64,000 nucleotides of DNA from Cololabis saira (lineage: Eukaryota; Chordata; Actinopteri; Beloniformes; Belonidae). The stretch is taken from positions 38,356,958 through 38,420,957 of the forward strand of contig NC_084596.1 in assembly GCF_033807715.1 (NCBI RefSeq), written 5' to 3'. The position numbers and the translations under genes are program-made. Positions 34,198 to 49,353 of this stretch are shown one piece after another; the first letter of the stretch is position 1, and each line of letters starts with the position of its first letter. The notes below the pieces were generated by a model that worked only from the letters and a program-made list of their open reading frames with translations, searched no databases and was not told the DNA's origin.

Positions 34198-36604
34198 ATG
34201 CGACCACTCTGTATGTGACCCTTTCATCTGCATTTACACCTTTTATACCTCCCTCTTCCCTTCCTGTTTCTTGCGGCTGTTGACCTTTTGTTGGTATCTG
34301 CATTTACACATCTTAGATCCCCCTTCCCTTCCTGTTTCTTACAGCGGTTGGCCTTTTGTTACAAAGCATATAATGTTTCAATTTTTCCACGACACAACAC
34401 ACATTCATAAAGACAAAACAAGGATGTTCTTCTTGAAATGTATTGCTCCTTAGCTGAGACAAAATGAAAAGACGAAAAAAAATCTAAAGTGATCTAAGTA
34501 ATGGGTCAAGCTTATCAGTTACTCATTTGCACATTAGCAATTCGGGAGTAGCATCCGTCTCTTTTAGGCTCTGATCGTTGTCTCTAAGAGCTCCTTAAGG
34601 AAATATCTGCATCTAACTTAAAAAAAAAAAGAAGAAAGTTGTCTCCACTAGCAGGAAAACAGTGTTAAGTCAGCAGAGAGAGTGGACAGGAAATGTGAAG
34701 CTGTGGCCCAGACAGATCTAAGCTCAAGCTTGCTGGATCTCATCACAGTCAAATGAATCTCAGGAGTTCACGGTGTAACGCCGACATCACGGGGCCATAA
34801 GGAATCGCTGCGGCATTTTCTCTGCACTTTGATCCAACCTACACGATGAAGCCATTCCATTTCCCTGATCAAATGACAGCCATGCAGTCTGCATCTGTAG
34901 ATGTTTCACCGCCGTTTCAATGTATTAAAGCCAGATGCTGCTGTTTATCTCTCACAGCCAATTAGCACGCATAACGCAGATTTGAGAAGAGCATAATCAC
35001 TGTATGTTTGTTGTTTTTTTTTTAGCACTGTAGATCTTTATAAGACACACATTGTGAGATCTTTCACATAAATGATCATTTGTTCCTTGTGTTGCTAATG
35101 TTTATATCTGCCTTGATTATCGCAGAAATTAAAGTTAATTCAGATGAGAGGATTTCCGATCCAAAACTCAGTCATTCATCGTAGGAGGGCTGGCATTTTG
35201 TTTCTTATGTGTCGTCCTCAGCCCCTCTGGCTCATTTGTTTCAACGCATCCTGTTTGGTTTAAAAATCCTGCAAACAGAAAGCAGCTCCTGGTCACTGTT
35301 GCAGTGTTACATTAGGAGCCAGCGGGGGAGGAGAAGCATTTAAATGGCCGAGTCAATGGGGGATTAAAAAGTGTGTGGAGAACGGTGATTCATTTTTGTG
35401 AAGCTTAATGCGTTGAAGCTCCCAGTCACTAGAACAGCATGATGACTGTCATAAAGTTTATTCAAATAACTGGGAGGGGGGTGTTATTTTACCCCTTCAG
35501 AATAGGAAACATTGGATTGTCATTTACGAAAAGCAAAGAGACAAACAGCTCCTCAGTTTTCTGTGCTCAGTTATTTTCAGACAGTATTTTTCCATTAAAA
35601 ACTTACAACTACCTCTGCAATAATATGAAAGAAACCAGGTATCTGTGGTTATTCATGCCTTTTTTTGACACAAATAATTTTTTGTGTTAAAATATAATCA
35701 TATTTGACTCGGGTAAATATCTCACCAATTAAGATATTGGTAAGCGAGGACAGAAAGGACAAGGACAGAAATCGTGGCACCCTTGACTCGATGCTTTGCT
35801 GCACAACGTGTCAGAGCACTCACTGCCATCAAGTGATCTTTATTGTTCGCAGTGAGAGTTTTTTTTATCATCCAGCGGGTGTTTGTCTTACCCTTCCTAA
35901 GCAAACTGTTCTAGCCGTCTCAGGCGTAAAGTCTGCCTTCTGCACATTTTTTCATCAATGTTTAATAACACTGAGATCAGTGCTCACGGAGGGACTTTTT
36001 CAAAATATATTTTTCTGGGTGCCTCTATCTGCTTTTATCTGTGTATTTTTAGTCATTATGTTTTGGAGAACCCATGACTTATAACTGAGGCTGAGGCTCC
36101 TGTATCTTTCGTTTTACTTCAGGATGCCCTGATAGTCTGGAGATTTCATCAGGCCACGCACAGATTCCATTCCCCTGTGCCAAATGTTACAAAGCAGCCC
36201 TACAACATAATTGAGCCAAACATTAGTTTCACAGCAGGTAAAGTGTTATTTTCTTTTAAAGATTAAATCTGTGAGCACAGAACTAATATGATATATCAAG
36301 TTTCTCTGTCTGGGGTTGTTTTAAACAAGCATACGATGCTGTCGCTCTGGCAGTCCCAGTCTCCCCTCAGAAAAACATTACTTTTAGTTCTTCCGGTAAC
36401 ATTGTTACATCATTGTTTTGATCTGTTCGTTTGTGTTATGGGAACCTTGCTGTTTCAACATTTTATCAAAGTAAATCAAAATGAAACAAAAAGCTCAACC
36501 AAAGGATTGTTCACTAGCACTACAGTTCATTACAAAGTAAAATGGATGTATTTTCCTCTGGAGTTGGTGAGATTAACACTAAGTTTGTGTGCATGGCAAG
36601 ATAG

Positions 36605-37287
36605 TAGGGGTGTGCAACAAGGGTACCTCACGATTCGATTCCATTTCGATTATTGGAGCTTCGATTCTTCGATTCTTCGATTATAACGATTGTCGATTCG
36701 ATTCGATTAATGGTGCCACGATTCTTCGATTATTGTGATTTTTAATGCTTTTTTCCATACAAGATTGATTTTGTCTTCATCTGTGGCTACATTTGTAAAT
36801 AAATAGCCAATCAATTAACTCAGTTCCTCTAACAACACTCATTAAGTAAATAACAAGGTTTTTTGAACATTTGACATGTATTTTTCAAAGACACAAAATA
36901 ATTTATTTTATGACTATGTAAACATTTGCTCTTTGACTTACTTAACTTTGACCAGGGAAAGCTGCACTTGCATGAGAGCCCCCTCTATTGGTGGAAAACA
37001 CTGAAAACGGTCAAGCCCAGGATTTAATGAGTTCATTAATTCAAGTAAACCAGATATGAACTCAGTGTAAACATATCTGCCATATTTCAAGTGAACAATA
37101 AGAAATGTGCATTCTTGAAAATGAAATGATTCAGCAGCTTATTCAGTCTGGAATCTGGATAGGATAACTTTAAAAAAAAAAAAAAAAAAAAGATTTTATT
37201 TTTTTTTTTTTTTTAAATAATCGATTCTTAATCGTCACGTGACGCATCTCGATGCATCGACACATCGATGAATTGCACCCACCTCTA
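36605..37287 (+). mobile_element. hAT MITE, TAGGGGTGTGCAA family, copy 1
   Basis: Starts taggggtgtgcaac and ends aattgcacccacctcta. The octamer caagatag flanks it exactly at 36597-36604 and 37288-37295. The interior has gattcgattc words at the left and a conserved block with ccctctattggtggaaaac. A second copy in the opposite orientation lies at 46772-47444. Confidence 0.93.
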
Positions 37288-38914
37288 CAAGATAGTAATA
37301 TAAATGTGTGTATTTTAACATCAGCATATACTATCAATGTATCAGGGTTATGACACATCAAACGAATGGCCAAGACCGAACCGAACTTGCAAGAGAACCA
37401 GTTAGAAGTGGCCCAACGCAACAGAAATGCACTAGATGGAAAGTAGCTCTTATGACAGTGGAAACAATATTATCCACTAAACTGCTCCATCAGTTTACAG
37501 TGTGTCAAAAAGCTGAGGTTTTTGGCATATTCTCTCCTTTAAAAGCTAAAATGAACTGAATTAAAGCATTACTTCAGGTGATGTTCAACACCGCCACAGA
37601 CTGTGATCGCTGAATGTTGCAGACGGAAAAGGTGGAAGGATCGTGGCTTCTGCGTGATTTTTAGGGTTAGCTGTTTGCAAATAAATAAGTAACGAGAAAT
37701 ATACAAATCCTGTTACCCACATTAAATAAGATCTCCATCAAACGAAATAGATATCCAGATATCTGGGATGTGAGGGCAGCCCTACTGATTTTACATATTA
37801 CCAGCAGTTGGTAAGAATATTCAATCACTCTCCCTCATGTTTCCCAACGTCTTACAGGTCTTAATTTAGGATAATCCAATGATATACCTGGGATTTATTT
37901 TTGTCTTCACATCTAAAAAATCAACACAAGCCATAGTTTCAGGTCAAAAATAGATGAATTACTTGCCAATTCAATGAATGCAATAAGCAATGAGCCAGGT
38001 TAGGCTTAATTATGCAAAGTGGACAGAGGAAGGTAGTTTGTTTCTTGTAAAGCGTTTAATATAAATCCTTTTGTAATATGTGCACTAAAGATGTATTTCA
38101 TAAATATTTGGATCTTATGTAAAGTAGAATCTTTCTTATTTTTTGTTCTTATGTTACCTTCATTCTACAAAGACTGTAACATTGCCTCGGTGATAAAACA
38201 CAGAGCTAAAAATAGATAACAGAATTAATAACAGAATCTTGTGTACGCTGTCATAGCTCAAACTATTTTATCTTACCTTTGACATCATTCAATCTTTCGT
38301 TATTATGCATTTTCCCCATAACTTCAGCGGTCAGTACTCAGCCCTGCCTCGTCAGCTTTCAGAAAACTCAAGCTTTTTAAAATTCTAACACGAATGCCGA
38401 GATGGAAAAGATGGCAAAGGCGAGGACGAGGAGAAGGATAGAGAGAGCCGGCTGCCGTTTTTCTTCATTTGCACGTCATGTTGGAAAGGGATGATCTCCC
38501 GAAAGACTTGACCGCTGGCATGGGCAGACCAGCACAGATGTCTGAGAGGCCATGTTTGTGGCAGACGACTGAGAGGGTGGCGGATCACAGGGTGACGCTA
38601 AAGGATAGAGGTGAAGGGATGCTCCAGAATGGCAGGCTGTCTCGCAAAGATGGGTACAGCTGGAGTTTTGATCCGGGGCGGAGGGTTTAATGGAAGCCCA
38701 AAGACAAGGATCAGTGCTGCTAAGCATGCTCTTTTACTGGCCTTACTTATGCCACAACCACGCCCATAAATAGCCCAAGGACATGAGCTTGAAGCTGACA
38801 AATAACCAGGCGGCAGCAGTTCATCTAAGGACATTGCTCTGGGTGAGAGGAGGTGACACCAGGGCTCTGCCAGCCATAACCTGGTAGCTATTAATCCTAT
38901 CACACGTGTAGAGA

Positions 38915-39170
38915 ATAAAAATGATGAGATGAAAAAGAGGAAGATAGTAAATCAATGAGGTGAGGTAGAGGAGGAAGGTGAGGCAAGAGGATAGGGGAGG
39001 ATGTGGTAGCACAGAAGAGGAGATAAGATTAGAAGAAGGGAGAGGGCATGAGGAGAGGGGGAGGACAGACGATGAAATGAACAGTAGAAAAGGAGAGAAA
39101 AATGAGCAGACATGAAAAAATATTAATTGTCTGAAGGACTATGAAATGTGTGAAAGGTAAATGGGGTAGC
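38915..39170. repeat. Purine-rich (GA/GGA) low-complexity stretch
   Basis: Irregular runs such as gaggaggaaggtgaggcaag and gaggagagggggaggacag dominate the + strand. There is no fixed period and no gene is seen. Confidence 0.7.
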
Positions 39171-39267
39171 AGGCAAGGAGGAAATTAGAGATTGAAAAAA
39201 AATGGTGAAATATCAAATGGAAAAGAGTCTCTCCCTCGCGTGCCATATTTTCCTCAAGCTTAGTCAT

Positions 39268-39701
39268 TGTTGTGAATTGTTTTAATTTTAGGGATTTAAA
39301 CCGATAATTCCTGTTTACTTAGAGCTGTTAAATGTTAAAATGTTAGAAGTTAAAATGTGTAAGATGCACTATTTACATTATTTACAGTTTATTTACATTT
39401 AGTATTTACAGTTTATTTACAGCTATTTACAGTAAAGTGAACATGAACATAAACGTTTAAATGGATTGTACTGAAAATACGCTATTTCCGGTTTCGCTTT
39501 TATTTTGAAGTCTACAGGAAGTGGTCTAACGTGTGTCAACCGTTAGCTTTAGACTCTAGCTGACAGCTGACAGCTGATGATGACGGAGAAAGATCGGTTT
39601 TCTCCCGTTTTTCTTTGTAAGCAACTTGTTTTAGGAGAATAAATGTCCGTTTTTAAAGCCACACGTTCTGATCATTTATCAGAATCTTCTGCTCCACAAC
39701 A
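39268..39701 (+). mobile_element. Solo LTR
   Basis: Starts tgttgtgaattg and ends tgctccacaaca, so the termini TGTTGTG and CACAACA are inverted. The 5-bp repeat gtcat flanks it at 39263-39267 and 39702-39706. An AATAAA stands near 39640, as expected for an LTR polyadenylation signal, and the left third has an irregular repeat of tatttacagtttatttaca. No internal retroelement sequence adjoins it. Confidence 0.82.
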
Positions 39702-42052
39702 GTCATAACTTCTGATTTTTTTGAAAATAAAACATCCTGCAATAGTTTGGAAGGAACCCAGTCACAAACACGCGTAACCTCTGTTAAACATGACCACGAG
39801 AATGACGTCGAGGTACTCCAGCACATCACTAACCACCATCGCTGAGGACGATGGCAAAGCTTCAGTTGTCCAACTCGATGGCCAACCAGCCTGAGAGTTA
39901 CTCCCAGCAGAATGCATCACCATGCTGTTAATTGGTAAATATGCAATTTGAACTTGACAAGAGAGGCTATTTCATGTCACCCAGGGACACTGGTACAGCT
40001 AATTAGGGATTAAGAAGAGGAAGAAAATAATATATAACAGACTTTGATATGTTTTCTTCTATCTGGTAATGAAATAAACAAGGTACAAATGGCAGTAATA
40101 AATTCAGACATTTTATACATGTTTTTTTTTCTAATATACAAATGAAAATAACATTTCAGAATTCTCATTACTCACTCAGTCATCCATAAGATTACCCTGA
40201 GTAATAAAAAAAACAAGCTGGCAGGACAGGTAAATTAACCAAGTGAAGAGGGGAAACGTAATATCTGTGTAAATGCAGTTTAAACACAATCTACACACTA
40301 TTGGACAAAATGAAACAATTAATAGGGCTGGAAAAATGATGGGAAGAACAGCCACAATCCAAAAAAGGACATGATTGAAAGTGTAAAATGCCTAGCATTC
40401 AACGTTTGATATATGTTCAAAGTCCATTTGGGAATAAAATATGGGTTAATGATATTTGCAAATGAGTGTATGCAAAACAAGACAAAGTAATGATTTAAAT
40501 GACCTACTCCAAACCCTTTCTCAGTAATCTCAGGACAACACATTCACTTACCAGCAATAAAGCAGAATGTGTAGTTGCTAACACGGTTTCTGCATGTCTC
40601 ACTGGGGTTTTTATTCAGCTCGTTGACAGTCTGCAGGTTTTACTGCTTGGAAGACATCCTTGCAGTCACTTTGGTCTTAAAGTGTGGACTTATGCTGGGC
40701 CACTCCAAAATGTTGCTTGATGTTTTGTTTTGATCATTTCTTGTCCACTTTGGCCCGGATCCATGTCCTTATGTGTTCATAGGCACACCTCAGTCCGTTA
40801 CATCTTCCCACATCTCCATACATCTCCCACACGTATTTTGATCAACTTTGTTTCCCTGCTGCTGTTGATTTGGTAAATACTTTAAAGGGAAGAAAGAATG
40901 CTTAGTGAAGCTAGATGCTTGAAGTAAAGATTATGGACATGGGTGTATCAGCAGTCTTAAATGTGCATTGCATTTTTACACCTCTCTGTCTGGAACCAAT
41001 CCATTTAACATTCTGCCTATGCATAGCGGCATCACTGGCCTGCTCCCAGGCCGGTCTGCACTCGTAGAACAGCTCCAGTTCCTCACTCTGCATGTGGTTT
41101 GAGCCACAGAGAGAGATGCATATGTGCTGCAGCGAATCCTGCTTGTATTCACAGTCTTTCCCTTGTGTTCACTATGGGATCACAGCAAAGAACCGTTGCG
41201 CCCTACCTTGGCACAAGGGCTTGTGTTGTCTTGTGATTCTAGAGGACATCTTGTCTGAAGCTAAATGCTTTTGTCAGGGTCTCTCAAAGCAAACTAGTCT
41301 GTGATGCAAGTCCACACAAACACAATCCCTTAAACCTCGTTGGATGAGTGAAGCTGGGAAAACCATTACCCTGGCTTAAACAGGGAAACAGGGACCCCCC
41401 TGCCTCGTGCAATATCTGTTAGGAAGCAGGTGGGAGTGGAGACTCCACCGACGCAAAATAACACAATTTACAAAACATACTTCTAGTTCTCAGAACCCAA
41501 ACAAAGGAAGCTAAAGGAAAGAGGGAAATAAAAGTTAATTAAATGTTTTTTGAACGATAATTACATTTATTCAATGCAAATAATCACAATTTTATCATGA
41601 CCAGGATGGGGAACTCCTACTGTATTGTCCTCAGAGTAATCAGAGTATTCATTAATGTCAATAACTACATTGGCCTAAAGAAGGACAGTCTAATTCAGAA
41701 GATATCATCTTTCAAGATATAGAAAGAACAACTGAGACCAGCAAGCTGTCCAATACTGACAATATATGAAACCCTTAAGGACAACCCGGGACCTAACATG
41801 AAATGAATCATGAATAGTTCTGTTTAGATGATTAGCAGTTCAAATTAGGCTAATGAAATGCCACCTGGGTCGATGCACTCGTCTGAAAAGCTCACATTTT
41901 GTGAATAAGGTCTTTTCCTTCTCTTTGTTGCTGTCATGCGTTTCCCAGCTGCTGGCTTGACCAGCTGAACCGATGCTCTGCTGGTGCCAAGTGCCAAACA
42001 CGACTCTCTGGAGACTCAATTAGACACACAGCCCATGGAAATGTCATCCCAA

Positions 42053-42189
<137 letters not shown>

Positions 42190-45100
42190 GTGTTAGTTCA
42201 ACTGTTGTTAGTGTGAGTCACAGCTTCCTATGACCATGCAGAAGGCCCTTTGTTAATGAGGTGCTCATTAACAGCTCTACAACTGAGGACATCTTTTTTT
42301 CTTCCTCTATATAATGAATGTCCACGAGATTGGAGAACAGCTGAAGAGTCAGACAGGTCATATTTTGGAGAAATGTCATTTATTCAGAGACACAGGCTAA
42401 GCTCTGTGGTCATTAAAGGACAACAGCGGCTCTGCAAGTTCAACTTCAGTAAGTGGAAAAGTTGCATGATTTACACTCAGTAGTTGAGCAGCTCAGAAAT
42501 GCTACATCCATTTCTTGTGTTCAGTGACCACATGAAATCACAATAACCATGGCAATAACTAGAATGATAATGGTGTGAGGATGTGCAGCGCTGAGCGACA
42601 GGGATCTGTACACCGTGACCACAAGCACTGTGTGATCCAGTTTGAAAGGAGGAATAAAGAGATGTTACCTCTCTGTTCTAGACTCTGTTATCTTTGTGAA
42701 TAAATATTATTCATATTCTTGTACGTCACCTCAGAAGGCAAGGAGCAAACTTCAGACAACCCATCTTCATTAGTTTTAAGTTTTGGCATTATTTTGTTGA
42801 TCAAACATTTAACTTTTTCTCTATTTTTTTACTTCTTTAACTGATTCATTTTAGGGTTTTCTTGTTTTCTTATTATAATGATGTGAATAATAGAAATAAA
42901 ACTCTGTGGCACAGCTTTCAGGATCACTGAGGGGAGCTGTTTCCCAGCTGTATTTTAATTGGTTGTCATTGCATTTATTGTTAATTTATTCGCTCCAAAA
43001 GTAATGGGAATTATATTGTTTGCTACTGTTGCGGTGTGGACTCAGCATCCGCTTGGATTGAGGCAAAAACGTGCATCCGTCTTTTTATAGTCATTGTTAT
43101 AGTTATTGATCTTAGTGCGGACAGTACTTGAGAATGCACCAGCAAATTCCTCGAAATAATGTGTTCAGTTTCTGGTGAACGCACCGTCACAATATGGTGG
43201 CATTGACAGAAGCAAAGAAAAAAGGTTGCTTTATAAAAGTACCTTACAAATAGATCGTTTTAATGAAAACATTTAAAAAACAAATTTTTGGCACAAAAAC
43301 CTGAACAAACCCTTCACATTATTATATTGTGATTAACTAGTAATAACATTTGCAGTAATGGTTTTATGAGTTTATCTAGTGTATTTTTCACACATTGATC
43401 AAGCTCATGTGGGTTGTGTTAGAGGATGGAAACAAACGATGATGGTTCAGTGTCATTCAAAGTGTTTAATGAAGCCATAAAACTTGTCCCTGCATAATGT
43501 AAATGAGCAGGCTGCATTTCATCCCCTAATATAGTTTACATCATTTAGAATTTTCAGTAAAGACAGACAGTACATTGGAAATTAAGTTAGTGATTCATTT
43601 CCAAAAGAAGATGGAAACCAGCATGTGTAGTGAGAAGTAAAGTATTTTTTTTACTAACTGTTATTTTATATGTCTGGTCATGTGTTTTTTTTATTTCCAT
43701 TTGAAGTGCATTACCTCAGAGATTAAAGCCAAACGATAATCTACAGTATTTTATGCTTTGGCAGTTGCAGCAGCTAAATTACATGTGGTTCTTCAGTAAT
43801 GAGAATCACTGCACTTATCATCAGATCAGACGAAAGAAATATTGACTCAGACACCACCGCTGAAACCGAAGCTTATAAGAAGCAAACGTGTGGGTGGAGA
43901 AAGTTCACCTTAACAGCCACATGTATTATAAATCTAGATTGCATTAATTAAACATTTCGAACAAAAAAATGCTTTTGAACCTTTCCCCCAAAAGGGTAAA
44001 ACTGTATTTGTGTTCTCAGCATCTTGTCTGTGTTTTATAATGAGGCAAGACAGCTTAAAGAGTGTGTTAGTCAACCATCTGATTTCATAGGAGACAATAA
44101 TTCGTCGAGTAGTTTATATATGTTGACATAAACTAGTCACTCTGTCAACTTAGACAGGAGACTTGAGTCATTATGATCTTCTGATCAGCTTCCCTCGAAT
44201 AAAGAATGCCTGGATAATTGCAGCCCTCCATTACTCACCTCCGCAGTGACATCTTAGTGGTAGGAGATTATCGGGAACAAATTCAATGTTCATAAATTCA
44301 CAATAGGCTCTTCACTAGGATTTTTTTAATTAAATCTCTCAGTGATGAAGGTCATGTGTGGGTGGACGGAGTAGTTCTTCAGAACAAGTTGACCACAGGT
44401 AGTGTTTGCCAAAATCCAGTTTCCTCCCGCTCTCAGCTGTTCTCTTTTAATCTATGTCTCCATCTTCCATCCATCCAGCCCCCACAGGGAATAAAGTCAT
44501 TCCCATGGCTTTAGTGAAGAGAGTTCAGTGCAATCCAACTCTCCTGCAAACAGCAGCCATCATTGCTTCATCCCCAACCACAAAAATCTCTGAATTCTTA
44601 CAAGAGCACATTCTGTAGTCCATGGGACCGAGGGAACAGAGATGTGTCGGTCACTATTAACTTGTCATTGCAGAGTGGCATTCTCGCTTGTAATTGCTGA
44701 CGGGCTCTCTGGAGGACACTATCCACTCTGTAACCTCAAGAGAGGCTCTGTGGAAAATAAATATACTTCATCACCATCAATAAACAGCCTAAATTTGGCT
44801 TCTCAGCCCAGCGTGGGGTGGATTACCAAGCACAGCCAATCTATCAACCCTTCAGCTGTCACGTCTTTGATCATCAAGGTGTTATGTAACATTAACCACT
44901 TGTGTTTTTGAAGTGCTTCCAGGAGGCTTCAGCAGTGGCAATTTATTTATATATATATTATCTTCTACATGTTTAAATGAAGGAGTTTGAGGCGCTGGAA
45001 AAAATACATTTGTCATAACAACCTGCGTACCAGACAGCACATAACCTTTTAAAAGTTTTACATTTAAAGTAAACTTTAAAGTATGAGAAAATGAGAGTCG

Positions 45101-46771
45101 ACAGAGAAGTTTACTCAAGTTCACTTAGTCTACTCAGTGACTGCAACCGTACCTTGATCTTGTGGCTGCAAAACAAACTCAAGCCAGAAGTATGGCACTA
45201 CTTGATTTTTGCCAAGTCTCTCCTGTGTACAAGACACTTTTCCAGATATTTTTCTACTTTATTCAGATGAGTGTTTGCAACCCTAAGCTATACCGTATTT
45301 TGGTATAGCTGTGTACTTGGTTCTGCATACCAAGTACACATATAGCCTACTAATGGGACCTAGATATATATTAGTACTTTTTCACTCTGTAATTATCAAC
45401 CCCAATTTTAATTTTCTACCTAGCTACAGCAGGATCATAGGGTTAAGGTTAGTGAAAAGGCAAAGTAATTCTTCTTCAATATCGGGAGGACATGTAGAAA
45501 CAGCCCATTCTTATAAAAGGGGAGATATTTATATACTATGCAGGTTCATCCAGGTCACTGAGCTTGATCAATATCAGCAGTGAGAAGCACTGTTAAATCC
45601 ACAGTGTGAACCTGATGTTTCACTCTGGGAGAATACACACATTTTCGCAACGATAAAAAGTCTGAACCAAAATGACAATCCATCACTTGTTTTGAGGTGT
45701 AGTCAGGTTAGTTTCTAAAATCACACTTTTATTGAGAATAAAAGACATTATGAAGTTGAAAATTTAAAAAAAGTGTTTATATGTTTTAATTTAAAACAAT
45801 CCAATAATGTAGTTTATATCTAGCTAAGGTAAGGGATTCTGTGGGCCAAAATTAATATAAAATCACCCTAGAGTTAATGCTCTTGTTATGCATTTTGTCT
45901 CATAACCTTCACACATAAAGGAAGTCTGTGATAATGGCAAAGGTGTAAAAATATAAACAGACCACTGCCATAACTTGGCATCATTTGCAGCTTGAGCGAC
46001 TGCGTCGTTAAAATCCATCTGTGTACAGACAAATGCAGCGCTGGCTCCATCTGGGCTCCTTTTGCAATCTGAGACCTTGGTAGTGTTCAAGGTTAATGCC
46101 CCCTTATTAGGCCCAGCCAGCAGACCCTACTACGGCTTCCCCTTAATGTATGAGCTCTGCATACAAACCAATGCCTTACACGGCCAGAGATTTGCTATCA
46201 TGCTTCTTGTCTTGAATGTATCCTTTTATCATCAGCTTCTGAAGGTTTTCCAGTGTGCTGACAGGTGGAACCTCATACTTCCTCTAAAATCTCCTGCGTC
46301 GTTTAAATTTGCGTGCCATTGAAAATTGAGAGAAGAAAGATTTTCTCTCCTTCCTTTGAGGGTAAGCGGTAATTGGGTGTCACTTTAAATTAAAAACTCT
46401 GGTTGTAAGCTCATTTAATATTGTGTATCGTTAATTGCAAGTGTGTTCCAGCTCTCATGGTCTACCATCTCTGCTGTTGGCAGAAAAGCAACCAACTGCT
46501 TTAATGTACTATGTCAAACATCACAAGGATAAAGCTCGCTCACAGAACTGTGGTGGGCAACAACGCAGAGACTCAAGCGACTCAGGAAAATAATGATGGA
46601 AGAGAAAAACAAGAGTGACTGAACAAATGTATACCTTGTGTCCAAAAAGTGACTTATCCTCCACACAAATGACTATGAGCAAAAACTTGCAAAAGTTCCT
46701 TTGTGCTGCTTTAAAGAACAAGCAAGGACAAGTGAAGTGTAATTAAAGAAACTATTGTTTTGTATTTGACT

Positions 46772-46856
46772 TAGAGGTGGGTGCAATTAATCGATGTGTC
46801 GATGCATCGCAATGCGTCACGTGACGATTAAGAATCGATTATTTAAAAAAAAAATA

Positions 46857-46890
<34 letters not shown>

Positions 46891-47444
46891 TTTTTAAGTT
46901 ATCCTATCCAGATTCCAGACTGAATAAGCTGCTGAATCATTTCATTTTCAAGAATGCACATTTCTTATTGTTCACTTGAAATATGGCAGATATGTTTACA
47001 CTGAGTTCATATCTGGTTTACTTGAATTAATGAACTCATTAAATCCAGGGCTTGACCGTTTTCAGTGTTTTCCTCCAATAGAGGGCGCTCTCATGCAAGT
47101 GCAGCTTTCCCTGGTCAAAGTTAAGTAAGTCAAAGAGCAAATGTTTACATAGTCATAAAATAAATTATTTTGTGTCTTTGAAAAATACATGTCAAATGTT
47201 CAAAAAACCTTGTTATTTACTTAATGAGTGTTGTTAGAGGAACTGAGTTAATTGATTGGCTATTTATTTACAAATGTAGCCACAGATGAAGACAAAATCA
47301 ATCTTGTATGGAAAAAAGCATTAAAAATCACAATAATCGAAGAATCGTGGCACCAATAATCGAATCGACAATCGTTATAATCGAAGAATCGAAGCTCCAA
47401 TAATCGAAATCGAATCGTGAGGTACCCTTGTTTGCACACCCCTA
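46772..47444 (-). mobile_element. hAT MITE, TAGGGGTGTGCAA family, copy 2, inverted
   Basis: In the window it starts tagaggtgggtgcaatt and ends gcacacccct(a). The octamer atttgact flanks it exactly at 46764-46771 and 47445-47452. It is the reverse complement of copy 1 (36605-37287), sharing the cacgtgacgattaagaatcg block and the tctattgg region. It has an extra (AT)n tract near 46855. Confidence 0.93.
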
Positions 47445-49284
47445 ATTTGACTACATCTTAAATAAAAACATCTAAACGTGTGGGTTGATGTTCTGCCCAA
47501 TGGCCTTGATTATTTTCCTTTTAGTAAGTTAAAAAAACAACACCTAAGTAGTCCTTGTCATCCCCTCTGTGGTGTTTGCCGACTAAGCTGCATTCAGTGT
47601 CATTGGCTGCGTAAAGATGACGTGGGTCTGTCAGAGAAAGCCCTATGATCCAGGAGTGCTGGGAAGCACGCTGAGCTGACTGCTGAAAAATGGTTTCCTG
47701 CTTTCCTTTGCTGCTAAGGTATAAGAAATATTAGTGTGTTTTTCCTTTTCTTTTTTTTTTTGTTCACTCTCTCAGAAAACACTGATGCATCGTCCAACCC
47801 CAGGCTGTTTCATATGCACACTCACCATCATTTTTGTAGCCTACTTGTAAGAAGAATGGTAATATTCAAATCGCTCTTGATGCTTCCCAGAAAAACAGAT
47901 TGATTTTGTTTTACAGCAGCTTATAACGTCTGTATCAAAGGTGCCGGCGCTGTGTACATAAAAGACATATCTGTTACAAGCACCATAGGTTCCCCCACAG
48001 TCAAGTTGTGACACTTAAGTGGATGGAACGATGAATGGAAATACAAGGAACAGTATATTCTTTAACCCATTTCTCAGCTCCTAAGAACACAAACACGCTA
48101 TCACTCACAAACAAGAGCTGCCTAGCAATGAATTTCCAGATTCTTCATCCAGATACCCTTCAATTTATTCCCCACTGTGACAACCTGCAGTCTGCAGGAA
48201 ATGATGTCCTGCAATGTCACATCTTCAGACAATATCTCAATCATGTTAGATGGCAGGGGAAAGTGAACTGATGCTGTGCACCCGTTTTTTTGTTAGTAAC
48301 TGCTGCATCAAGATGTCCTTGGGCAACCTCCAGCTGCTCCACTGGAGCACTTCAGTGGCCCGTAGTAGTGTAGTACTAAGGGAAAGAAGAAAAATGAAAA
48401 AAACTGAGGTACAGGATTGCTCCCAGCATCCTATCATGCATGGCTGCAGTTTCCCGGATAGCCCCCTGATGCGTGTAACAGAGCAAGTGTGAAACAGACC
48501 ATTGCTGAAAGAGCATATGCCGTTTGTCAACCATCCACAGATAAATTGGAGAAGAAAAAGGAAAAAAAAATGATTGAGAGGCTTTCCCCTCAGGTGGACA
48601 CAGCTTGAAAGGAGCTTGCTGGATATTAATGACTGACACCCCCTCCCCTACTTAAAGCCCTCCATGTTCACCTACATCCGTTTTCCATCTCTGATCTTAT
48701 AGCCGCAGTCAGGGAGGTAGTTTGCCTTCAAACAGCAACGCTGAAAGCACGGTGGCTTCCAACTGTGTTTTTCAACTGGGAGCAGTCACATTTGACCTGC
48801 AGGATAATACGGCCCCACAAATAGGAGAAGGGAGAGTTATTCATCCAAAGATGTGTTCAGGTGAAGTCCTAAAACTTAAGGTCTGAATATACCAAGATCT
48901 GAATTGGTTATAATGGACAAATGTTGTATTTTCTCATGAATTAATGTAAGTGGTTTTGAGATCCATCACAGGAATATTAATAAAGTGCAATGTGCAGGGT
49001 AGACGTTAAAAGAAGGTCTAACAGACTTAATTTTATACCTTAAAAACTTTGTCATTGAAAGAAATTGTGTGCAGTGGTGAAGAAAGACATTACACTTCCT
49101 TCCATCCGTTTAATATACTGTGTGTCATTCATCCTATTTCGGAGCGCGAAGGGCTGGAACCCATCCCAGATAGTGGTTCACCATGTGCAAGTTACCATTC
49201 CATTGCAAGGTCTGAAAACCTAATCATGAGAAGGAATTTGTTAAATTAATTTCTTCTTCACTTAAGTTCAGTTTGACTTTTGTT

Positions 49285-49353
49285 TGTGTGTGTATGCATG
49301 CGTGTGCGTGTGCGTGTGCGTGTGCGTGTGTGTGTGTGTGCGTGCGTGCGTGC
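49285..49353. repeat. (TG/CG)n microsatellite
   Basis: A short alternating TG tract with CG and CA interruptions. Confidence 0.9.

Noticed and set aside
35704..36084. A + strand open frame of 126 codons, and another at 36288-36686
   Set aside because: Composition looks random, no domain was recognised, and the second frame runs into the left end of a hAT MITE.
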